The notes under the pieces were generated by a model, which was not told the DNA's origin, ran no database searches, and saw only the letters and a list, made by a program, of their open reading frames with translations. This document shows, piece after piece, positions 41,926-48,039 of a stretch of DNA of 48,039 bases. Position numbers and translations under genes: made by a program. Within the stretch, counting starts at the first letter, position 1; each line of letters starts with the position of its first letter. The stretch covers positions 1 through 48,039 of the forward strand of contig CALAZS010000279.1 of NCBI GenBank assembly GCA_937926265.1, in the 5' to 3' direction. This DNA comes from an uncultured Gammaproteobacteria bacterium (GTDB taxonomy: Bacteria > Pseudomonadota > Gammaproteobacteria > Chromatiales > Chromatiaceae).

Positions 41926-42913
41926 CACCAGCACCTTTTTGTTTTGAAATACGGCTGACACCGATAAATACGTGATAGATAAAAGAAAGCAAAATAAAGG
42001 CCGCCAGAGGCCAGTGAAAAAGGTCAATACTTGGTCGGTATGTTGCTGTTTCTATTTCACGGGTACTTAATTTGTCCAGCTCAGTATAAATACTTTGCAG
42101 TTGCCCGGTATCAGCTGCAAAGAAATATTGGCCATCAGTTTGAGAAGCAACGGTCTTCAAGGTTTGTTCGTCAAGTTTCTCTTCACCAACAGTTTCCGGG
42201 TTGCCTACACCGACAACAAAAATTTTAATACCATTATCTCGCGCTATTTTTGCAGCTTCTACAGGTGGTATACGGCTGCCGGTATCGTTACCATCAGTTA
42301 GCGCAATAATCACCCTGTCTTCAACTTCGCTTTGTTCAAACATTGTAATCGCAAGCCCAATTGCATCGCCAAAGGCGGTTTTTGGACCTGCCATACGCAC
42401 GGCTGTTTCCTGCAATAACAACCGGGTTACTTCAAGATCCTGGGTAAATGGCACTTGTACAAAAGCGGCATTGCCAAAAACCACAAGACCAACGCGATCA
42501 CCTTCACGCCTGGAAAGAAACTCACCGAGCACTTCCTTGGTCGCAGTCAACCTGTCAACAGTCTCGCCATTGTTATTTGTAAAGTCTTCTGCTTCCATGG
42601 AGCCAGACAAGTCAACCAACAGCAATAAGTCACGGGTTGGTAATGTTTTCGTTAATGGTGGTTCAAGAAACTGAGGTCGGGCTATGGCAATAACCAGCAA
42701 TACCCATAAAGTCCAAAGTAAAATAACTTCATATTTTTTTATGCTGTTGACACTGGAACCAGATGAAGGTTTTTGCTTCAGCAAGCCTGCCATCCGGTCA
42801 AACCACGGCACAGCCAGTGATGGCTTGCTTTCCCTGAATGCCGGTAACACATAGCGCAAAACAATCGGCAGAAAAACAAGCAACAACAACCATGGATAGG
42901 AAAATATATACAT
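41918..42913 (-). CDS. batA: BatA-like VWA-domain membrane protein
   Basis: A 331-residue protein with membrane helices at the N-terminus (two, FSYPWLLLLVFLPIVLRYVLP and YEVILLWTLWVLLVIAIA, each written in part), a VWA domain with an intact MIDAS (LLLVDLSGSMEAED, later TDGNDTGS), and a C-terminal helix. BatA acts together with MoxR ATPases in the envelope. The end overlaps batB. It starts one base after the DUF4381 gene's stop. Confidence 0.92.
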   Translation of the reverse strand: MYIFSYPWLLLLVFLPIVLRYVLPAFRESKPSLAVPWFDRMAGLLKQKPSSGSSVNSIKKYEVILLWTLWVLLVIAIARPQFLEPPLTKTLPTRDLLLLVDLSGSMEAEDFTNNNGETVDRLTATKEVLGEFLSRREGDRVGLVVFGNAAFVQVPFTQDLEVTRLLLQETAVRMAGPKTAFGDAIGLAITMFEQSEVEDRVIIALTDGNDTGSRIPPVEAAKIARDNGIKIFVVGVGNPETVGEEKLDEQTLKTVASQTDGQYFFAADTGQLQSIYTELDKLSTREIETATYRPSIDLFHWPLAAFILLSFIYHVFIGVSRISKQKGAGGV

Positions 42914-42914
42914 A

Positions 42915-43373
42915 TCAGCTGTTTTCCCGGTTTGTAGGACCGCGATGTTTCTTTATCCAGCTGGCTGCCAGTTGTTTTTGTTTTTTTGTTGCCAGTTCAT
43001 CCGGGTTGGCGTTAACCAGGCCAGAGAAATCTGAGTAATTTGAGTACTTATGGCGCCTGGCTGATTGTTCAAGGAAATTCTGCCAGTCTTTACCATACAG
43101 CGAGGCCACCTGTTCACGCGGATAGGCAGCCAGGGCAACACGTTTAAGAATAATGGAAATATCGTATGTGGTTTGCGCGTCTTTTAAGAGCTCGAGCCCT
43201 AAAAGCCGGTAGGCATTGGCTTTACGTTTTTTGTTTCGCTGAATTAAGGCAATAAAAACAATGTATAGAATTATTCCTGTTAACAACAAGGCTTCTGTTG
43301 CTGGTGGCCATAAAGGCGGAACTGATGGAATGACAATATCGTTAAGTTGATCAAGGCCTGGTACTTCTTGCAT
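42915..43373 (-). CDS. DUF4381-domain protein
   Basis: A 152-residue protein with one helix (EALLLTGIILYIVFIALI) and a cytoplasmic helical domain containing LKRVALAAYPREQVASLYGKDW, the DUF4381 signature. It is a regular member of gammaproteobacterial MoxR-Bat operons. ATG 43373 has AGGTG at good distance; a GTG three codons earlier overlaps the previous stop and is an alternative. Confidence 0.88.
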   Translation of the reverse strand: MQEVPGLDQLNDIVIPSVPPLWPPATEALLLTGIILYIVFIALIQRNKKRKANAYRLLGLELLKDAQTTYDISIILKRVALAAYPREQVASLYGKDWQNFLEQSARRHKYSNYSDFSGLVNANPDELATKKQKQLAASWIKKHRGPTNRENS

Positions 43374-43378
43374 CGCTT

Positions 43379-44344
43379 TCACCTTGAAAGTTTGGCAACA
43401 CCCAGTAATTGCCTTACTTGGTCGACAACATCAGTTTCATTACTGATCATCAATAATGGTGCGGAAAGCTTTTGTAGATATTGTTTTATCAGTTCCTGTT
43501 CATGACGATAATCATCAACTATCGCTTGACGTGTTTTTTTACTTTTTAAATTCATCATGAACTGCAACATGCCGTCACTGACATTGATATTTTGCTTCAG
43601 GGGATTAATTCTCACCGGGTCATGTACCAGCATACCAATAATGTCATTATGCCTGGCCAACTGGCTTACAAGTTTTTCAGTCTGTTCGTTCACTCCATCA
43701 AAATCACTGATAATAATGACCAGCGAGTCATGAGAAACCAGCTTATTTGCAGTAATTAAAGCCTGGTTTAATTTATCCGGCTGGCGTTCTACTGCAGTAT
43801 TAATTGATAAATCATGATTCATGCCTGTCAGCGTATGAAACATGGTCATCACAGCTTTTTGACTGCGTTGTGGTTTATGTTCCATAACAGTAGAGTCATT
43901 AAACGCGACCATACCAATTCGATCACCTGAATCCAGAGCCCGCCAAGCCCCCAGGGCTGCAAGTTCAGCAGCCGTCACTGATTTCATACGGTTGCGAGTA
44001 CCAAAAAACATGTTAAGGCGTTGGTCGACTATCAATAAGACCGAACGGTCTTTCTCTTCTGAATACACACGAACGTGTGGTGATCTGGTTCTTGCAGTCA
44101 CTTTCCAGTCCATACTGCGAATATCATCGCCTGGGTGATATCGTCTCAGTTCTTCAAAATTTAAGCCTCGACCACGCAAGCGCGATGCATAGCGACCAGA
44201 GAGAATACTGTTGACCGGCTGGGCTGGTTTAAATGAAAAGTCTGCCGTTTTAAAACGGATACGAATCAAATCATCTAAATTGGTATATGCGCCTTTGGGT
44301 TTGGCGCTTTCTGGTGACTTCTGTTTTACCCTGTTCCAGTCCAA
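43379..44344 (-). CDS. DUF58 VWA-like protein of the MoxR-Bat operon
   Basis: A 321-residue protein with the DUF58 signature GRGLNFEELRRYHPGDDIRSMDWKVTARTRSPHVR (split by common spacing; residues about 55-90) and a VWA-like fold afterwards (LLIVDQRLNMFFG, IIISDFDGVN). DUF58 proteins are partners of MoxR ATPases. The start codon is TTG with AGGGAA upstream. It lies between moxR and the DUF4381 gene. Confidence 0.92.
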   Translation of the reverse strand: MDWNRVKQKSPESAKPKGAYTNLDDLIRIRFKTADFSFKPAQPVNSILSGRYASRLRGRGLNFEELRRYHPGDDIRSMDWKVTARTRSPHVRVYSEEKDRSVLLIVDQRLNMFFGTRNRMKSVTAAELAALGAWRALDSGDRIGMVAFNDSTVMEHKPQRSQKAVMTMFHTLTGMNHDLSINTAVERQPDKLNQALITANKLVSHDSLVIIISDFDGVNEQTEKLVSQLARHNDIIGMLVHDPVRINPLKQNINVSDGMLQFMMNLKSKKTRQAIVDDYRHEQELIKQYLQKLSAPLLMISNETDVVDQVRQLLGVAKLSR

Positions 44345-44353
44345 GGCGATTCC

Positions 44354-45325
44354 CTATGCAACAGCAACAAGTTTGACTATTCGAGCAATAATATCGTCGG
44401 TGGTTACACCATCGGCCTGCGCTTCAAAACTGGAAATAATCCTGTGTCGCAGACAGTCATTGATAACCGCACGGATATCATCAGGCGTCACTTCGTTTCG
44501 TCCTTTCAGCCAGGCATGAGCACGCGAGGTTTTATCCAATGCCAGTGAACCCCTTGGGCTGACACCTACCTGGATATATCGATCAAGGTCCTTGTCAAAA
44601 TCAGCTGGACGACGTGTCGAGGCAACCAGTGCAACTATATAGTCTTCCATGGGTTCTGAAATGCTAACCGAAGCAATTTCATCCCGTGCTTCAAAAATGG
44701 CAGACTGAGGTATTGGGGCCTCCTTTTCTTTTGAGTTTGATGATGTTTTTGACTCACCTCTGACTAACCTGATGACCTCTTTTTCAGATGCATCATCTGG
44801 ATAAGAAATGTAAACATGCATCAGGAAACGATCCATTTGCGCCTCGGGCAATGGATAAGTGCCTTCCTGTTCAATCGGATTCTGTGTCGCCATCACCATG
44901 AACAAAGGCGGTAGAACGTGTGTATGGCCGGCTACCGATATAGTGCGTTCTTCCATGGCCTCGAGCAAGGCAGCCTGAACTTTTGCAGGTGCTCGGTTTA
45001 CCTCATCCGCCAACACGATATTTGCGAACACGGGTCCCGGTTGAAAACTGAATCTTTCAGCAGCATTTTCACCCAGGTACATTTCAGAGCCGGTAATATC
45101 AGAAGGTAACAGGTCTGGCGTAAATTGAATTCGGCTAAAATCCGACTCCAGGTTTTTCGCTAATGCTTTAACAGCGCGTGTTTTTGCCAGACCCGGCAGG
45201 CCTTCAACCAAAACATTGCCGTTACAAAGCAAGGACAACAGCAATCTTTCGACAACCTGTTCCTGTCCAATAATGGACTGCCCCATTCTTGACTGAAGTT
45301 CTAATACGGCATCGCGCGCATTCAT
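44354..45325 (-). CDS. MoxR-family AAA+ ATPase
   Basis: A 323-residue ATPase with Walker A EGLPGLAKTRAV, Walker B region NIVLADEVNRAP, sensor MATQNPIEQEGTYPLPEAQMDRF and the C-terminal lid domain SPRGSLALDKTSRAHAWLKGR. MoxR proteins remodel VWA-domain partners in assembly of metal enzymes and envelope stress. Walker A here reads GLPGLAKT, the usual MoxR form. Its ATG overlaps the stop of the upstream phosphatase (ATGA), so the two are translated together. Confidence 0.94.
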   Translation of the reverse strand: MNARDAVLELQSRMGQSIIGQEQVVERLLLSLLCNGNVLVEGLPGLAKTRAVKALAKNLESDFSRIQFTPDLLPSDITGSEMYLGENAAERFSFQPGPVFANIVLADEVNRAPAKVQAALLEAMEERTISVAGHTHVLPPLFMVMATQNPIEQEGTYPLPEAQMDRFLMHVYISYPDDASEKEVIRLVRGESKTSSNSKEKEAPIPQSAIFEARDEIASVSISEPMEDYIVALVASTRRPADFDKDLDRYIQVGVSPRGSLALDKTSRAHAWLKGRNEVTPDDIRAVINDCLRHRIISSFEAQADGVTTDDIIARIVKLVAVA

Positions 45326-47022
45326 TTTTTCAAGACCTCGTTAAGTGGTTTGCCTATCGCACCTGATGGATATTTAGCACCTACAATGGCAGACAAAGTA
45401 GGAGCAATATCATAAGGCGTTATTGGTTCACTGATTTGCGCAGCTTTTAATCCGTTTCCAGCGAAAATAACCGGCACATGCGTGTCATATCGCCATGGTG
45501 AGCCATGCGTTGAGGAAACAATTAAACCGTCAAAATCATTGATAAAAACATCTGGTGTGAAAACGATATAGATATCACCGGAACGTTTATGATTGAAATT
45601 ATGTAAAACAGCCCGGGTTAAAGGTGAATCTTCAACTTGGTTATTTTGTAATTCACTACTTGAAAGTGCCAATGAAATACCCGGGATTTTCATCAATTCA
45701 GTTGCGATGGCTTTTTCAATTTCAGCCTGGTCAAGGCCTTTTGACTTGATGAGTTTGCGATCGAGGTAGATGTAAGGCTGGAAGAAATCCTTTATCAGGT
45801 CTTTACCTATACCAAAGCGTTGTTTAAGTTTTTTGAAAACCGGGTCTTTATCCAGGCCTTTTACATCAAAGTAATTAGCGTTTTTTCTACCAAGCAAATG
45901 TAAATAACCCGGAACCTCAGGTTGGCCATGGTCAGCTGAAAGTACAATCAGGGTGTTATCCAGACCTACTTGCTCATCAATATACGCGAAAAGCTCTTTC
46001 AGGGTTTTGTCTAAACGTACCTGGTTATCCTCGGACTCAAGGCTGGAAGCACCAAACACATGACCGACATAATCAGTGGAAGAAAAACTGACTGACAGGT
46101 AATCAGGGACATCATCTTTTCCAAGTTCTTCATTAGCGATGAGTGTTTTTGCAAAAGATAGGGTTAAATCATCCCCGGCCGGGCTTAAAGTTAACTTGGT
46201 AGTGAAATATTTGTCATCTGCTTCGCCATAAGCGTGCGGAAAGGTTTTACCAAAACCCGCGACATCCGTTTCATATTCACGGTCATCTGCCTGGCCAAAA
46301 GCGTATTTTTCAATAGGATGAGTCAACTCCCATGATGTACCGGCAAATTTCATCGCATGCTTTTCAGCATTCCACTTGGTTACCCATTCAGGGTACTTGT
46401 CATAATAATAATTGCTGGTAACAAACTGGCCATTTTTCTTGGAAAACCAGAATGCCTTACCGGAATGACCCGCCATAGAAATTGCGCCACGGTCTTTTAC
46501 CGACACACCAAAGATTTTTGACTGGCCATTAAAATGAACAGCCAATTCATCACTAAAAGTGGAAGTGATTATATTGTTTGGTGAACGACCATCAGAGCGG
46601 GCGGTACGCTGTGTTGGATCAATTTCAGTTTTCTGATCAACATCAGCGTTCTCGGATAGTAAATGATAGTTTGCATCTTCAACGTTATAAACCAATCGCC
46701 CCTCTTCCCGGTCAAACCAGACGTTTCCAACCATACCGTGATTGGCAGGTGTGGTGCCTGTGGCCAGGGAAGCATGTCCTACAATAGTTTCAGTGTTGGC
46801 ATGCGTGTAATTAGCATTGTTGTAATGCACGCCTTTTTTGAGCAGATAGTTCCAACCATCTTTGCCGTAAAGCGTGTCAAAGCGTTCAGGCAAGTCTCCC
46901 CTCAAGGCATCTACGGTAATCTGCAGAATCAGTTTTGGTTGTGATGACGCATGAACAATTGCAATGTTAGAAAATAATAATATTGTAATTAAAGATAATG
47001 CCTGGATGGTTTTTTTTGGCAT
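45322..47022 (-). CDS. PafA-like secreted alkaline phosphatase
   Basis: A 566-residue exported phosphatase of the alkaline phosphatase/phosphodiesterase superfamily. Signal peptide to about residue 25, then ILQITVDALRGDL with the first metal Asp, THANTETIVGHASLATG with the Thr79 nucleophile, GMVGN with Asn100, VKDRGA with Lys176/Arg178, and ADHG for the other metal site. These positions follow PafA of the calcium-independent, phosphate-irrepressible class. It is coupled to the MoxR-Bat operon by a four-base overlap. It would release phosphate from organic monoesters in the periplasm or outside. Confidence 0.9.
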   Translation of the reverse strand: MPKKTIQALSLITILLFSNIAIVHASSQPKLILQITVDALRGDLPERFDTLYGKDGWNYLLKKGVHYNNANYTHANTETIVGHASLATGTTPANHGMVGNVWFDREEGRLVYNVEDANYHLLSENADVDQKTEIDPTQRTARSDGRSPNNIITSTFSDELAVHFNGQSKIFGVSVKDRGAISMAGHSGKAFWFSKKNGQFVTSNYYYDKYPEWVTKWNAEKHAMKFAGTSWELTHPIEKYAFGQADDREYETDVAGFGKTFPHAYGEADDKYFTTKLTLSPAGDDLTLSFAKTLIANEELGKDDVPDYLSVSFSSTDYVGHVFGASSLESEDNQVRLDKTLKELFAYIDEQVGLDNTLIVLSADHGQPEVPGYLHLLGRKNANYFDVKGLDKDPVFKKLKQRFGIGKDLIKDFFQPYIYLDRKLIKSKGLDQAEIEKAIATELMKIPGISLALSSSELQNNQVEDSPLTRAVLHNFNHKRSGDIYIVFTPDVFINDFDGLIVSSTHGSPWRYDTHVPVIFAGNGLKAAQISEPITPYDIAPTLSAIVGAKYPSGAIGKPLNEVLKK

Positions 47023-47176
47023 ATCAACTAGGCCCTTTATTGAGTGAATTAAAACGATAAAAGGCTAACACGACCAGTAGTAATTGTAACTTTGTGGATT
47101 CTCAAAATAATAAATAACACAATAAGTATAAGACTTATTTATATATAATTATTGTTACATAATCTTTAGAATGAAA

Positions 47177-47205
47177 ATGATAAAAACACTTTTATCCTCT
47201 ATAAT
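47177..47205 (+). promoter_or_regulatory. Candidate sigma-70 promoter for the second sulfatase
   Basis: TATAAT at 47200-47205 is perfect; ATGATA at 47177-47182, 17 bases ahead, is a weak -35. It lies 40 bases before the ATG in the 222-base gap between divergent phosphatase and sulfatase genes. Confidence 0.4.
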
Positions 47206-47244
47206 ATTGCGGATAACTTACCCACCATTTACAGGAAAGCATAA

Positions 47245-48039
47245 ATGAAAAAAACGCTTCTTAACTGGTTGACACTCGCACTGTTGCTACTTTTCAGCAG
47301 TCATGTTTTCGCAGCTAATGAAAAACCTAATATTCTCGTGATTTGGGGTGATGATGTTGGTGTTCATAACATTAGTGCCTACAACCACGGTATCATGGGC
47401 TATCAGACCCCTAACATCGATCGCATTGCAAAAGAAGGTGCGATTTTTACCGATGCCTACGCGCAACAGAGTTGTACTGCTGGTCGTGCTTCCTTCATTT
47501 TAGGACAACACCCTTTTAGAACCGGCCTGCTGACCATTGGTATGCCGGGCTCACCTCATGGTATTCCTGACTGGGCACCAACTATTGCCGATCTCGTTAA
47601 AGATCATGGTTACATGACTGCCCAATACGGTAAAAACCATTTGGGTGACCAGGATCAGCATTTGCCGACCAATCACGGTTTTGATGAATTTTTCGGTAAC
47701 CTCTATCACTTGAATGCTGAAGAAGAACCTGAAACTTATCATTACCCCAAAGATCCAGAATTCAAGAAAAAATACGGTCCCCGTGGTGTGATCAAATCAA
47801 CTGCTGACGGTAAAATTGAAGACACTGGTCCAATGACCCGTAAACGCATGGAAACAGCTGACGAAGAGTTTCTAACTTCAGGTCTTGACTTTATTGACCG
47901 TTCCCACAAGGCAAACAAGCCCTTTTTCATGTGGTTTAACACCACCAGAATGCACGTCTGGACCCGTCTGAAAAAAGAATCACAAGGTCGTACAGGCATT
48001 GGCCTGTATCCTGATGGCATGGCAGAACATGATGATCAT
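47245..48039 (+). CDS. Secreted sulfatase (formylglycine type), 3'-truncated by the window edge
   Basis: The first 265 residues of a protein closely similar to the sulfatase at 33743. It has a signal peptide (MKKTLLNWLTLALLLLFSS), EKPNILVIWGDDVG, QQSCTAGRASF with the formylglycine Cys77, and the shared segments HLPTNHGFDEFFGNLYHL and KKYGPRGVIKS. Its ATG follows AGGAAAGC. The two sulfatases differ mostly in the region after FRTGL and in the helical part at the truncated end. The substrate is unknown. Confidence 0.93.
   Translation, partial: MKKTLLNWLTLALLLLFSSHVFAANEKPNILVIWGDDVGVHNISAYNHGIMGYQTPNIDRIAKEGAIFTDAYAQQSCTAGRASFILGQHPFRTGLLTIGMPGSPHGIPDWAPTIADLVKDHGYMTAQYGKNHLGDQDQHLPTNHGFDEFFGNLYHLNAEEEPETYHYPKDPEFKKKYGPRGVIKSTADGKIEDTGPMTRKRMETADEEFLTSGLDFIDRSHKANKPFFMWFNTTRMHVWTRLKKESQGRTGIGLYPDGMAEHDDH

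Noticed and set aside
42201..42674. Plus-strand open frame of 157 codons opposite batA
   Set aside because: Ser/Thr-rich shadow product, on the opposite strand of a gene with an intact VWA motif.

Overview
The window is a chromosomal segment of a gammaproteobacterium. The strongest evidence is the gene order yceF / yceD-rpmF-plsX-fabH-fabD-fabG-acpP-fabF-pabC-mltG-tmk-holB-pilZ-tatD, which is the enterobacterial/pseudomonad fatty-acid-synthesis block almost unchanged. Sodium-pumping oxaloacetate decarboxylase, Mrp-type antiporter modules and secreted sulfatases suggest a marine or otherwise saline lifestyle; that is inference. No tRNA, rRNA, CRISPR array, transposase or phage gene was seen, and no gene-free stretch exceeds about 290 bases.

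Layout. (1) 1-2262: tail of an Ala/Pro-rich protein, an OmpA-domain lipoprotein-like envelope protein and a membrane-anchored Sel1-repeat protein. (2) 2346-13894: a compact 14-gene plus-strand operon for a large membrane respiratory complex: Mrp antiporter subunits E, F, G, MbhD-like, MbhE/MrpB fusion, C, two NuoL/M/N-like ion channels, then NuoH-, NuoB-, NuoC- and NuoD-like subunits, a fusion of a NuoI-like ferredoxin with a GltD/NfnB-like FAD/NAD(P) module, and a ferritin-like protein. The order matches the archaeal/thermotogal Mbx (MBS) complexes rather than Nuo, Mrp or a hydrogenase. Its NuoD-like subunit has lost the [NiFe] ligands (CxxC pairs changed to CxxD and CxxE) and also the quinone-site His. 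This is the most interesting system of the window.

(3) 13975-18474: an orphan FliS-like protein, yceF on the minus strand, and oadGAB encoding a biotin-dependent Na+ pump. (4) 18536-30012: the fatty-acid/DNA-replication housekeeping block, including rpmF (59 aa) and an apparent attenuator-like terminator between yceD and rpmF. (5) 30018-33550: small signalling and unknown genes: PilZ, an unknown protein, a 41-residue Cys-rich peptide gene with its own ribosome binding site and terminator, a lone receiver-domain regulator, an MSHA-pilin-like protein and a double cNMP/rhodanese protein.

(6) 33743-48039: two closely related formylglycine sulfatases (the second runs off the right edge) flank a minus-strand run: PafA-like alkaline phosphatase, MoxR ATPase, DUF58, DUF4381, BatA, BatB, BatE-like, BatD, an octahaem cytochrome with HEAT/TPR tail, a DUF3299 protein and an outer-membrane beta-barrel. 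The MoxR-Bat block is a known periplasm-facing chaperone/stress module; its coupling to phosphatase and multihaem cytochrome genes hints at a function in maturation of exported proteins, which is inference.

Together the respiratory complex and oadGAB suggest that the cell stores energy partly as a sodium or mixed Na+/H+ gradient, with the complex accepting electrons from NAD(P)H or ferredoxin and giving them to an acceptor that the sequence does not identify.
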